From positions 620,001 to 684,000 of the forward strand of contig JAACJM010000020.1 in NCBI GenBank assembly GCA_013368315.1: 64,000 nucleotides of DNA. Direction: 5' to 3'. The notes below the pieces were generated by a model. It saw only the letters and a program-made list of their open reading frames with translations. It did not search any database and was not told the DNA's origin. Position 1 is the first letter of the stretch, and each line of letters opens with the position of its first letter. Made by a program: the position numbers and the translations under genes. Positions 47,157 through 58,466 of the stretch are shown here, one piece after another. This DNA comes from Tetrapyrgos nigripes. Its lineage: Eukaryota > Basidiomycota > Agaricomycetes > Agaricales > Campanellaceae.

Positions 47157-47538
47157 CTCTGAGTAGTAACTAGTACTAGTCCAAGGGTTATATGTAAGTT
47201 GATATGTTCTTGAAGAAGGCAATTGTCGTAAGTAGCACCATCACTTGAAAATTTCTCCAATTACTTATAACGCTTAGCTTCACCATCATGGCGATAGCGC
47301 AATTTTCAGTCTTTCCCCATGTTTGATCCCATGGACGAGGCTGCTTATAACAGGTTGGAACATCGGGTTGGCTATTATTTCTAGAGCTCTTCGAGTATTG
47401 CTTTATTTTCAAGGCCCTGGATTGGACCAGTAGGCGTTCGTTTTTCGGAGAACGATTCATTGAACTTCGAGGAAAATGAAACAAAAGGCTGGCCATACTA
47501 CTGACCAAGCGTTACATCAACTCCACCGTCACCCAGAT
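47157..47538. other. Intergenic
   Basis: No coding sequence was recognised between the nitronate monooxygenase stop and the methyltransferase relic. Confidence 0.4.
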
Positions 47539-47815
47539 CACTGGAGATTCTCAAGTCGCTAGCACCGACGTTTCGGTCATCGACGCCTCTGCGTTATTCC
47601 ATTCACTTGGTGTATTTCGTGGTTCTTTGGATTCGGAGCCTGTTGAGAGGGACAATGGTAGAGGGGAGATGATCTGGTGTCATTCGACGGGGAGTTGGAG
47701 AAAGCTTTGGGTTGGTGTTGGTGGTAAGGAGGGGGTCCTTCCTGGAACGGCGGAGGTAGAGGCTGAGGTAGACCACGGTCCAATGCAAATGAAGGGACAC
47801 TTGTATGGTCTGTAA
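47539..47815 (+). pseudogene. Relic of the C-terminus of a class I methyltransferase
   Basis: Reads GDSQVASTDVSVIDASALFH, then MIWCHSTGSWRKLWVGVGGK and EGVLPGTAEVEAEVDHGPMQ, ending at the stop 47813-47815. It matches the C-terminal half of the methyltransferase at 63301 (HVSVIHASALFH; QIFCHSADSWKRLWIGGEGE; VGVFPSDAVDVQAVVIQVAL). About 30 residues in the middle (the SVIFGVHRG part) are missing, and no SAM-binding half lies upstream. It is therefore a truncated, dead copy beside the nitronate monooxygenase copy 2. Confidence 0.7.
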
Positions 47816-47841
47816 AACATGATGACATGACAGCGGCCGGT

Positions 47842-49656
47842 CTACATGAAATGACCCCGAGCGTTCAGGGCAAGCAGCTGGTTGAGTAGGTATTCGAACC
47901 CATCTTGTTCAGCTGTCGGTGGTGATTTGGGCCCGTCATCAATGTCTTTCAGGATGTGATACAGGGTAAGAGAGCTCAGGTCCAGAGAATAGGAACGCCT
48001 TTCTAGCTTCCGAAGGAGCTCCGGTAACTTGTAGAGTTTCTCAAGGGCTCGAAAAACAATGAGAAGGACATTGGGATCTAGATCAGAGCCAGCACCGAAG
48101 ACATTCCGAAAGCTGACATTTGACGCCCATGTCTCCAAATCCTCCATAGCGAAAAGTAAGATGAGACCGACACAAGTCTGGTAACGGGTCCTTGATGCGT
48201 CGTCTTTGCAGCGGGAGATGGGTGACATCACCAGCAAAGCTATTAAGCAAACGCTGCCAATGTATTCCTGGTTCAGGTCGATGTCAGTGCCTCCATTATA
48301 ATCCCTACGCATGAAATCCAGTAGCCGCTGTGTGAATTTGTTCAAGACTGCACGCTGTTGAACATGATCGGACAACTTGGAATATTCGTGGAGGTTGAGC
48401 TTGTCATCGGAGATGACGGAGAAGTCTCGGAGGAGACCCAGGAAAAAGGTTTGCAAGCCAACCTCGGAGAAACGTTCCATGGAATCGGGACAGAAGGTGG
48501 TGCAAAATTCGGTAAAATATAGTATTGGTTCCACGTCCCGATATCGACGAACTCTCTCCTTGTATTCGTAAAATGCCCAGCTGCTACAGTGAGTAATCCC
48601 AGTCAACTAATTTGCAAAACACTGAGAGATGGTAGAACAAGAACCTTGGCTGCATGACTACATCTATCATTCTGGACCATACCACAGTATCGTCGCCTGG
48701 TCTGCAATGTCTCAAGAATGTCCCCAGCTTCGTCCACATCGGATCGCCCATTGCCACAAATTTGAGGAGGTGAGTACTGTCCAGACTAGTAGAACATGGC
48801 ATTAGCTATCACACATGGGATATATCGGGAATCAGAAACTCTTACTCAAGACTTGGGGTTGCAGAATATATTGCTGAATTCAAGAGTCGTCCGTCGATAT
48901 CTGGGGAAAGCCCCAACAGTTTATCCAATTCGAAGAAACCTGATGACAGTTCCCTGGAGGCGAGTCTTTGAAGAAATACAGAAAACTGCATCGTTATGAG
49001 CCGTTTTCTGATGGGAGAACTGGTTGCGAAAATGCTGCGAACGTTTTCGTGGAGGACGGGGCGATTAAGATAGTCCAGTCTGGATTCCACATCAACAAAG
49101 AGTTCCCAAAAAAGGTGACGAATAAACCAACCGATCATCAGGCAGGCAAGCTATCATCCCGGAGACAAAGATCTCAATTTCTGTAAGAGGCAATTTGAGA
49201 ACCCTGGAAACCAACGAATCCTCTGTATCAGAGAATATGAAGACTGGTGTTTGAGACTCGATGCCAATCAGTAGTGTCGAGAACGCCCGTTGTCGGATAG
49301 AGGTGTTGTAGGCCTCCGGCCTGCAAATAGATGTGAGCAGGGATGGCTTTTCCAAGAGAAAAAGGTATATCTTGCCTAGAGAACTCAAGAAGATCATCCC
49401 ATTCTGAGCGCAGAAAACCCGTTTTTGAGCGGATAGAGGCTATCCTTAAATGGACAGCGATGTCATCTGCGGTGCGAAGAACAATTTTGCCAAAGGCCTT
49501 CAAAGCTGCACCACTGAGAGCGCCAGGACCCCTGATGGTGTTCCCCGAAGATGTAGCCGTGTAAAACTCTGAACTATGGTCGAAAGTGAAGTTTGAGTCG
49601 GAAATGAAGGAGGAACGACGTTGCAGTTGGCCATTGGAAGAAGCTTCCCGAGCCAT
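47842..49656 (-). CDS. Unknown helical protein, Agaricomycete-type hypothetical
   Basis: I do not recognise this family. The ATG at 49656 starts MAREASSNGQLQRRSSFISD; the protein is about 500 residues, leucine-rich and helical, with no TM segment or known motif. Splicing reads SEWDDLLEFSRPEAYNTSIR, SDTEDSLLACLMIGWFIRHL, FELDKLLGLSPDIDGRLLNS, LDTHLLKFVAMGDPMWTKLG and MQPSWAFYEYKERVRRYRDV, then DSMERFSEVGLQTFFLGLLR. It ends FEYLLNQLLALNARGHFM. The first intron (49321-49375) appears to be GC-AG, and the second is 61 nt. An armadillo-like or other helical-repeat fold is plausible but not shown. The frame is intact over the whole length once spliced, which argues for a living gene. Confidence 0.65.
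49321..49375 (-). other. Predicted GC-AG intron in the 47842-49656 gene
   Basis: On the minus strand the exon ends TCT AG, then GCAAGA ... TTTGCAG, then G CCG GAG GCC. GCAAG is the usual core of GC-AG donors. The joined frame gives LLEFSRPEAYNTSIRQRAFS without a stop; reading through leads to a stop in LHIL. Confidence 0.6.
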
Positions 49657-50647
49657 TTGGGATCTCTAGTCACCATTGAAGCAGCAAGAGCCTTTAAATA
49701 CGCATAGAGCCGTCAGTGACGAGTTCCACCATTGTAGCCTTGAAAGCTGTTATTTAAATGAATGCATACCTGCGGTCTGACAGTGACTTACTGGTCATCT
49801 GCACAGGAAGTCGAGAAACAGCTTTATGAGTTACAATATTTGATGGGAAAGATGAACCATGGAGCAAAGTGGGGATATGATCTGATAGAATCAAGTCAAA
49901 GTCGTCAATTGCATAGCGCAGAAAGCGCCGAAAAAACTAGGAACGCCGAAGAAGCTCCTGGTAAAGGCCTGCCCTTCATTCCGCTGATCGCCCAACGAAA
50001 GATTGTACGACAGCGATGCTGACATGCAAAAGGAAGTAAAGCACAAACAGAGAAGGACAAGACACAGCAATAATGATTCAGAGATACTCCTCGAGGAATG
50101 GGAAATGGACGATGATGGGCACCAACAGGTCCCGGTCCCGACTGAGGGTAGAAAAGATGAATCCATCCAACAATAGAAGAACGACGAATATGGCAAGTAG
50201 AAAGAGTGAATGCCGTGACGGGCGAGGATCGTCATTCCATCCTTTTGACAATTCCTTTCCAACCCACAGATTCGGGCTTTAATATAGCTTTAATCCTTAG
50301 CTAGGTGGCGATTTGCGAATTGCGAAGAGGAGGGTATGAAATGAAGGGGACTTCGAATACACCCCGTCACCGACGAAATCCGAATTTATTGTCGTAAATT
50401 CGTTTTTGGGTCCTTCCAATCAGCCTACTAGTACAATTGGCCAATAACCGTCAAGATTTAGATTATGAAAGATACCGAGTGTCATACATCGAGGTGCGTA
50501 CAATGCTACATAGTCATAATATAAAGGACCTATAGGGAGAAAATGCGACGAAAGCAAGACAGAAAGCGACGACTACATGATCTAAGACGACAAAAAGATG
50601 CAAGGTCACAGAGTTACAAACAACAAAAGTCTGAGCAGTGCTAGGCG
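49657..50647. other. Intergenic, about 1 kb
   Basis: It contains no convincing gene. A minus-strand frame at 49891-50262 has unlikely composition and no motif. Confidence 0.4.
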
Positions 50648-50734
50648 CTAGCGCCGTCTACCACGTCTCGCCGTGGACCGAGAGTTCTCAGAAGATTTTC
50701 TGGTCCGACTCGTACCAGTGCTTGGATGATATTC

Positions 50735-50766
<32 letters not shown>

Positions 50767-53700
50767 AGCCATTGCCACCACCTCCAAAATCATCATCTAA
50801 ATCTGGTTCATAATAACGGGTCGCATCATAACGGAGCTGCGGCTCGTGTAGAGTTCGATGTTGTTCTTGAAACTCTTGCCCATGATCGTCATCATCCTCC
50901 GCACCTTCCACATAACCAACACCCATGAAGACAGCAGGACCTCCTGCCCCTCCGTGGGCAAGGAAGCCTCTCTTCTTACTCCTACTACCAACACCAGTAA
51001 GAATACCACTATCCAAATCATCCTCATGGTCACCCACATACGCCTGTTCTGAGCCTGACAGCCTCATACGGTCATGAACACTCCGAAGCTCTTCATCTAG
51101 CGTTTGCCGTCTATCACTTCTGGAGGCCGATTGCGACCTGCGAGATGTAGCAGAAGTGGATGCAACACCAGCTTGCCGTGGTTGAGTCTGGGAGTAGATT
51201 TCTCCGGTGAAGGTGCCCGCTGTCTTCTGGCGCGCTGGCTGCTTCTGCTGCGTCTGTTTTGGTTTTGGGATTGGTCTCGACGGCCCGGCCTCTTGCGGTG
51301 AAATCGAAAGCGACTGGTGCTGTACACCGGGTTCAGCTGAAAACCGAAGTGACAGAGGATCTTCGTCATCAGAGTCATCCGGAGGAAGAGGTGGAGGGGG
51401 ACGAATAGCTCGAGCAGGAGGTCTCGGTCTACGAGGAGAAGGTCCAGGAAGGGGAGAATTCGGAGGACGTTTAGCGAATGCATTAGATCGAGGTTTGGGA
51501 GAAGCTGGAGGCTTAGACAGATCGGTAGGATGCAAATCATATCCAGGTTGACTTGCTTCCATGTCTATGTCCACGTCGATAATTTCATGCTCATCTGGAA
51601 TCTGACGTCTTTCCACAACATGAGGTCCTCTCTGGTCGTCCATGAGAGGCGGTGTTGATGGAGGAAGTTCATCTGGGCTGGTCTCGACGTCACGTTCAGG
51701 ATCATCTGAACACAGAGATGGAGTGGGTACTTGCATGACGGCGTTGGGTGCCCATGCACGGCTAGGGAAGGTGGTTCCTGGAGGCAGAATATATATCGAC
51801 GTCTCCGCTTGACTATTAGAACGCGAAAGGCGAGAGTTGGACATTGAGGTAGAAGCAAAACTAGAATCTGACGATGAGGCTAGAGACCTTCGTTTTGTAT
51901 TTGATTCTTTGAAAAGGAAATAAGCATTAGGTTTGTGCATCGTCAAAATGAGCACACCCATACCTGATTCACCCGAAAGTCCACTTTCTAACCTCTTCCG
52001 TTTTTCACCTAGGCGAGCTTGATCGTTAACATGACTGTTAGACCTTGAGGACGACGCTGAAGCCGACAGCCTCAAAGAGCTGGGATTTTCGTCGGCGGTA
52101 GATCTGAAATAATGTAGAGATGAATCCAAGGATCTTGACGGCAGCAGCGCCGCATTTGACGTAGATGGTCTTGAAGATGATGAATATAAATTGCTGATTC
52201 TCTGCGAGATTGCGGGCTTTGCTCCAGATAATGAGGAGCGTCTTTCACTAATGCTGCTGCTGCTGCTGGTATCAAAAGATCTGTCTCCAGGATCTACACG
52301 ACTGTCGAACGAGGACACGCTCGAAACCTTCCGTAAGCGGACAGTTTTCATCTCGTTCAAGAATGCAGCCATCTTATCGGGCGTGACGCCAACAGTGGGC
52401 TGGCCCTGTCTGCGACTAGGAAGAGGATTGATAGGTTTCTCGGCTGGTGGAGGGGCGTGTTTCAGAGAAGCGCGGGTCGAAGAAAATAAGGTCTCGGCGT
52501 CGCTAGTCGGGGCCCTCACGGTGATCATGTGAGGAGGTGGTGGAGGAGGAGGCGGCGGAGGCGGAGGCGGATATGATGAATGTGCAGCATTTCTAGTGGG
52601 TCGTCTGGAGAGCTAGAAAGGCCATAGAAGTTAGAATGAGAAGAGGGTTTGCGTAAGCTTGACATACCTCTTCCTTCAGACGTGCAACTTCAAGCTCCAA
52701 AGCTCGTATTCTCTCTTTATCCCACTCTCTCTCCTTCTGTATTTCCTCGTCACTTCCTGCCGCATCCTTATCACGTTCCCAGCGCTTCTCATTCCTCATC
52801 TGTTCCTCGCGGGCTTCATTCAGCTCACGTTCTTTTCCCTTGACCCGAATATCCCCTGAAGTATCAGCATCTATGTCAACGGCCTTCCCTTTCCCTTTGA
52901 ATTTCGATGGAAGGGGGATTTCAACCACCTCATCATCGTCATCTATGGCGCATATTTCCGGGTGTTTTGAGGGGGCGTCGGCTCTGCCTTTACCTTTATC
53001 CAATGATTTTTTGGGTGATGGTGACAGAGATGGCAAGAGGATAGACGGTCCAGCGTCATTCTCGCCGACGCGAAAACGTCCAACAGCAGCCTTGACTGAG
53101 GGCACCATGGGTGTTCGGAAGGTAGACCTGATGTCTTCAGGTGACCAAGGTGCATCCAGAGAAAGGCGAGCTGAAGGTCCGGGTTCGTTCGTGTTTTTCC
53201 GTTGAAGTGAGGGATGAACTGGAATAGCTGCAAAGTGGACGTGCCTGTCGTCACCAGCTTCACTGGGAGCCATAGAGGGTGAACGTGGAAAAAGTGAGCC
53301 AGGCATAGTCATAGATGGTCTGCGAAGCAATGCACGAGGAACAGGAGGGGGCGATGGAGACCGGTTTTCCGAGGATGAAGAGGACTCGTCTGAGGAAACA
53401 TTAGTCGACTGCCTGGTGAAATACAGGCATAGTGTACCTTCATCGTCATCATTGACAGGTGGAGAGGGAGATTTTACGCGTTTTCGAGAGGATTTGTGTG
53501 GATGTGACCTGTCCCGACTGGGTGCCTTTCTGCGGTGGGATTCGACGTGGTCGCTATCGCTGTTGTCGACAGGAGAGGGATCCCGACGTGTTCTGCTCGG
53601 TTTTCCAGAGGATTCGCGTGATTTCCGGCTTGATTTGACGCGCGTTTGGTTGGAATGACCTGTGTTCTGTAGTATTCCGTAAGTAGTGTTGTTTTGAAGA

Positions 53701-53833
53701 GAAAACAAGAAGGGCTGACGACGGTGATGACCCCCCCTGTGGCATTTGTGACAAAAGAGCCGACTTCCTTGGTGACATAGTCGAAGACACCAGAAACACC
53801 AGAAAAGATGCCTGGTTTGTCTCGGTCGGCCAT
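50648..53833 (-). CDS. Polyproline and coiled-coil protein with a WH2-like motif
   Basis: I do not recognise the family. Exon 1 (ATG at 53833) reads MADRDKPGIFSGVSGVFDYV and TKEVGSFVTNATGG; exon 2 is Ser/Arg/Lys-rich (SSRKSRESSGKPSRTRRDPS). A third exon ends in a charged coiled coil, RERELNEAREEQ-type to ALELEVARLKEE, near 52700. The fourth exon opens with a run of twelve prolines and continues to VTPDKMAAFLNEMKTVRLRK, V. The stretch FLNEMKTVRLRKV resembles the WH2 actin-monomer motif (L..I...LKKV). The long remainder is Ser/Pro/Asp-rich and ends in a poly-Gly/Asp patch and RSTARRGRRR. Verprolin/WIP proteins combine polyproline with WH2, so an actin role is possible but inferred. Introns have GT-AG borders. 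Confidence 0.6.
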
Positions 53834-53896
53834 TCGAGGAGAAGAACAAGGCAGGACAAACAAACCGTTGCCAAACAATTCAACAATCCATCCTTC

Positions 53897-54924
53897 ATGA
53901 TCTCCTCAAGTCTCCCTCTGGAAATCCTCGACCAGCTCACAGACCACAATAGACTCGCTATCTCGAGGTTGTATGCGAATGGTTTCGATAGCATAGACAT
54001 GTCCGTCGCTTTCTCATTGGCACCCCAAGTTTTTGAAGCTGACGGAGCAGAACAGTTCTCAATATCCTCGCTCCGCTGCTGTCCTTGTTCTTCTATTCGA
54101 GAAGGCTGGTCAACTCAGAGTTCTTCTCACCACTCGCTCTAAGCAGCTGAGAACACATCCTGGGCAAACAGCACTTCCGGGAGGAAGAAAGGATCCCACC
54201 GATAAAGACTTTATCGAGACCGCTGTAACTAGCACACTTTCTGATTCCAAATACCAAGTTTTCATTGAACCGAATAGTTTCGTGAAGCTCATGAAGAAGT
54301 CGCTCTTCCTCGTGATTGCCCTCATATTCACATTCTAGGTACTTTGGAACCCTACATCTCACAATGGGGCATTCGTGTCAGTCCCGTCGTTGCGTTTCTA
54401 TCAAATGTTGGCCTCCTAGACCAGCTCAAAGCAAACCCAGGCGAAGTTGACAAGATTTTTGATCATCCACTAGAGGCTATTTTGGAGCCTTCGATCTCAA
54501 AGAACGAAAATCTCGTTCCTATAGGGTCAGAGGACTGGCCATATCAGGAAGAGCTCTACGTATGTTAGCCTGCACTCATGGCTTCTCCACTTTTTACACT
54601 CAACTCTTCATATAGAATCATGACGACAGAATTGTTCCAGTGCTCGGAAATACAGGCTACCGCATGCATCGCTTCAGAAGTTCTGCGTCTCCTGTCAAAG
54701 GCTTGACTGCTGACATTCTGGTCAGTATCTCACTCTTTCTTCTCCTAAGAACGGTCTTTTGATAACTCAATATGCAGATCAAGGTCGCCCAAATTGCCTA
54801 TGATAAAGCTACCCTGTACGAACGTTTCGCACCAGGGCAAATCAGCGGATTTGCAAATATCTGTGTCAAGTTGGAGACCCACCACTCCCAGAATCCTCCG
54901 GAAGAGAAACATCTACCCGTCTAA
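53897..54924 (+). CDS. NUDIX hydrolase, CoA-diphosphatase type (Pcd1/NUDT7-like)
   Basis: Enzymes of this group cut CoA or oxidised CoA, often in peroxisomes. The core reads NSSQYPRSAAVLVLLFEKAG, VLLTTRSKQLRTHPGQTALP, then the NUDIX box GGRKDPTDKDFIETA / FREAHEEVAL with an intron inside. The box has Ala where most NUDIX enzymes have the last Gly (EEVGL). Later exons give PYISQWGIRVSPVVAFLSNV, NHDDRIVPVLGNTGYRMHRF, LTADIL and the end ISGFANICVKLETHHSQ with stop at 54922-54924. The ATG at 53897 (MISSSLPLEILDQLTDHNRL) fits the start, but the join between the first exon and the frame from about 54020 is unresolved. It is divergent from the polyproline gene with 63 bases between starts. Confidence 0.8.
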
Positions 54925-55283
54925 AGTAGCGAAGTGATTCCTGTCTTTACTGAAGGGTTTGTAATAGAATATTCAAGAGCTAGAATGATCGACCTCGGGA
55001 ACGGTCTGGAAGCGCGAAAACCTTGGACGCGGATGAAGCCCACAAGAAGACAGGTAACGGTTCCCAGAGAAATCAATGACTCCTTAGTCACCTTTAGTCA
55101 CCTTATTGGTAAAAATCTGACAAAACCTACTGCTTCGTCATTATTGGAAAAACCACATTACCACACTACGCTGACATCATTGGCTTTCCCTAGCTCATAA
55201 ATACCGACTTGTGCTTCCTCTGGATAGTCATCGAGTCACACAGCATCGCATCTCTCAAATCTCTCTGAATTCTCTCACTTATA
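54925..55283. other. Intergenic with TATA-like element
   Basis: It lies between the NUDIX stop and the AsaB-like gene. ATAAATA at 55197-55203, 81 bases before the ATG, is a likely TATA box. No coding sequence is seen. Confidence 0.45.
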
Positions 55284-56244
55284 ATGGTCCAAGCTACCCA
55301 AACCGTCTCTGCCAAACTTCATTTCTTCTCTCCACCTTCAGACGGATCCCGGCCTTACGCATACATCAACTCAACCCCAGGGAAACCAAACACGAGCTGG
55401 AAACCCGAGGAGCGCCTAGTCGAGATAGAAAATGTGCGAGGTAACGAGTCATCCGTCTCTCTCGATACTGCTGGATTCCAGTATTACAACGAGCCGACGA
55501 AACACAAGTCCTTCAGAAATGATCAGGAAATTGAGAAGGAATATTACCCAGAGAGCGCTGAGTTGATCAAGAAATTGACCGGTGCTAGTAGGGTTGTGCT
55601 TTTTGACCATAGTGAGTCGCTTTACCAAAAATATAAAACCTAGATCAACTTCTAACTGCATATCACTCTCCATAGCCGTCAGACGTCGAACCGGCGAAAC
55701 AGACTCTGGCCCTGACAAACGTCAGCCCGTTCCACGAGTTCATGTCGACCAAACCACAGAGTCTGCTCGTGCTCGCGTTCGTCGCCATCTTCCCGAATCC
55801 GAGAGTGCCGAGCTCTTGAAACACCGCTTCCAAATTATCAACCTCTGGAGACCCATTTCGCACCCCGCATATGACTGGCCGCTTGCTCTATGCGATTTCC
55901 GTTCTGTTGACAAGGAAAAGGACTTGGCCCCCGTAACGTTGATCTATCCCGACCGAGAAGGAGAAACTTTGGGTGTGAAGTATAACCCTGGGTATCGCTT
56001 CAAGTATCTGAAGGGTATGACTCCTGATGAGCTTGTTTTGATAAAATGGTGTGTAGGCCTTTTGCGTGTCTTCTGTAAGATAAGAGCTGATGTTTGATGT
56101 TTGCTACGCAGTTATGATTCCAAGGAGGACGGAAGTGTATCTGTCTTCACACCACATACGGCATTTGAAGATCCATCTACTCCTCCAGATGCCTTGCCTA
56201 GAGAGTCGATTGAGCTAAGGGCTCTTGTGTTCTATGATGATTAG
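55284..56244 (+). CDS. AsaB/CmcJ-like oxidoreductase
   Basis: A family of fungal secondary-metabolism proteins related to the cephamycin CmcJ/GA4-desaturase-like group (AsaB), often annotated as methyltransferase or hydroxylase. MVQATQTVSAKLHFFSPPSD begins the N-terminal domain; then VVLFDHTVRRRTGETDSGPD, RVHVDQTTESARARVRRHLP, IINLWRPISHPAYDWPLALC, DFRSVDKEKDLAPVTLIYPD, ETLGVKYNPGYRFKYLKGMT, PDELVLIKCYDSKEDGSVSV, TPHTAFEDPSTPPDALPRES, IELRALVFYDD. The H-x-D in RVHVDQ and the later TPHTAF resemble metal ligands of 2-oxoglutarate-type enzymes, but that mapping is inference. Three exons, about 285 residues. There is no clear biosynthetic cluster around it. Confidence 0.85.
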
Positions 56245-56463
56245 AATTTGGGATATTGTACCGTTTGAGATCTGTAATTTCAGTGAATTAATATTGTCGA
56301 ATGTATCCTTGGAGTTTGGACAACCCGGGACAAGCTGGCTTTGTACACGCGTGACGCTTCTTTCTTGTCCATAACGCGTCGTTTTCCGAGGCTCTCTTAC
56401 TTTTCTCTACCTGCTCCTGCAGAGTTCTGTACAATACGTTCTACGCCCCCTGCACCATTTGGC

Positions 56464-58215
56464 ATGCATCATGCTCTGGAAATCCCAGAACTTCTGGGTC
56501 AAATTTTCGAATATCTGTCAGCAAACGACCGAAAGCGATGTGTGCCAGTCTGCCGGTTATTCTCAGAAATAGTCCTCGACCAGCTCTGGGAGGATGTTGA
56601 ACACGAGAGGGTCGTTGATTTCGCCCGTCTCTTTGCTCCGGTGAAGAAGGTCGAGGATTCATATGTGGGTATCAATCTGTACCATTGTACTTTCTGATTG
56701 CTCAACAGTGCTCCCTATATCAAACAGATGTTCGAGTCCGAGTCGCTTCCCACTATTGAGAGTTGGACCCGCTTTCGGTCAAAGTACTCCAAGCGTATAC
56801 GTTGTCTTCACTTGGATTATGATCAATATCCCGTCTCTGCTGTTCTAAAAACGATCAGCGTCATCAGACCGTCATTCCCCATTCTTCCAAACCTTCACAC
56901 CTTAAAGATTAGATGCTCTCCACGTTACGAACTCATGGACGATGTTGAAGGATTTATCCATGATGGTGTACAGGTACTCAGCATTTCCTGCTTCGGCGCA
57001 GTGTACAGAATGCCGCGTTGGCCTTCATGCGACGTTTGGAGATTACACAAGCTGGCCAGCCTTATACAGCTCAGGTTTCCAAATCTCACTTCCTTAGAGA
57101 TAACCATTCCGTGGAAGGAAGGCCTTCTTGAAAAATTGGTGACTCTTCTTGGAACTCTCCCATCCCTTAAATGTGTCAGCATCCCGTCTTTCAGAAACAC
57201 TTCAGACATCTTATCAACTCTGAGTAGCTCAACAGATATGCGCAGCTTAGAGTTCAGCTCTATCTTAGGCAAGCCCACCTCTCGGGTTGGAAATCCATGG
57301 TTGAAGGATCGCGTCTCTTCTCTAGAGCACTTGAAAATCCATGTTGCAGAGTACAGGACATTCTTTCCACTCCTACCTCATCTCTGTCACCTACGAGCCC
57401 TTCACCTCACCATTGACGGAATCACCACCGACTGCAAGGTTCTCTTTGATCACATTTCACAATGCTTGACCCTTGATACCTTGTCGGTCCATCTTCATCC
57501 TCACATCGCGCCTGCTGTTAAGTTTGATGCACTAGCGAATATCTGTGCTTGCAGCAATATGGTGTCTTTTACTTTCGAATCTATGTTGCCCATTGACATG
57601 TCAGACTCTGACATTGCCCATGTTGCACAGTCATGGCCCCGGCTGCAACAGCTTGAGTTGGGATGGTCGTGTTTGCCCAGTGTCCTTGATGACGAATTCG
57701 CCGAGTCGGGGGAATCAGAGTTGGAAGAAGAAGTGTTCGACTCGGAATTGAGAAGGAAGAAGACTAGTCTGTGGGCAGTTTTCCTGCTCTCGCATTCGTG
57801 TCCAAATCTCTCCTCCCTGAAACTCTTCATTAACACCAAGCCAGATCGGACTCCATCCTTCGATGACGCATCCTTGCCCTTGGAATTTCAACACTCGGAA
57901 GCTGCAAATATAAATGAGGCGCGCTTTGGGTTTGACTTTGATCTCGAAGCTGGGGATGAGATTACTATAGCCCAATTATTAGGTCAACTTCTCAAGCCTC
58001 AGTGCATACTGATGATCGATGGCTTTGAGGATGATATCGAATTGGAGGACCTGGTGGGATCCGAAGCTCTGGACACTTCTTTCGATTCTGGATATGAAAT
58101 CATACAGAACCTGAGATGGAAAACCGCCCTAGAGCTCTTCCCTCACTTCTCCGAACCTTATTGGACGATACAAGAGCTGAAAAAGCAGATACTTGCTCTT
58201 CAAAGCGCACGGTAA
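56464..58215 (+). CDS. F-box/LRR-like protein, intact copy
   Basis: The one apparently functional member of the F-box trio. ATG 56464 (MHHALEIPELLGQIFEYLSA) opens the F-box (NDRKRCVPVCRLFSEIVLDQ). A 63-nt intron (56665-56727) joins EDSY to MFESESLPTIESWTRFRSKY. The rest, about 495 residues, holds degenerate leucine-rich repeats (LPNLHTLKI; FPNLTSLEI; LPSLKCVSI; MRSLEFSS; LEHLKIHV; FPLLPHLCHL) and an acidic region ESGESELEEEVFDSEL, ending QILALQSAR. A tail repeat IQELKKQILALQ is shared with the two disabled copies at 24-28 kb. The upstream in-frame TTG at 56341 is not a start. Confidence 0.85.
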
Positions 58216-58466
58216 TGTTTTCCAGGCGTATTTCTGCTTATGTGTAATGTCTTCTTGGTCAAAACATAGTGATACATGTAGAAGTAGTGATATGTTAGTA
58301 CGGTGATAAATTTCTGATCATAAAAGTTCGGCCTAATACTGATGTTGAGGCTTGACTCGGACAAATAACGTTCCTCAGCCTTGGCCCTTCAAGTTATCAC
58401 AGATTTATTGTTCTCGTTGATAGCAAACAAGTGCTCAAGTGCTCAGCGTGCTGCCTTCGATTCCAA

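Noticed and set aside
49762..50262. Open frames between 49.7 and 50.3 kb
   Set aside because: No motif, unlikely composition, no matching splice sites.
50638..50928. His-rich frame at the end of the polyproline gene
   Set aside because: It is the complement of the poly-Gly/Asp microsatellite that codes on the minus strand.
56665..56697. A 30-nt intron in the F-box genes
   Set aside because: All three copies can be spliced at homologous positions by 51-63 nt introns that give better alignment.
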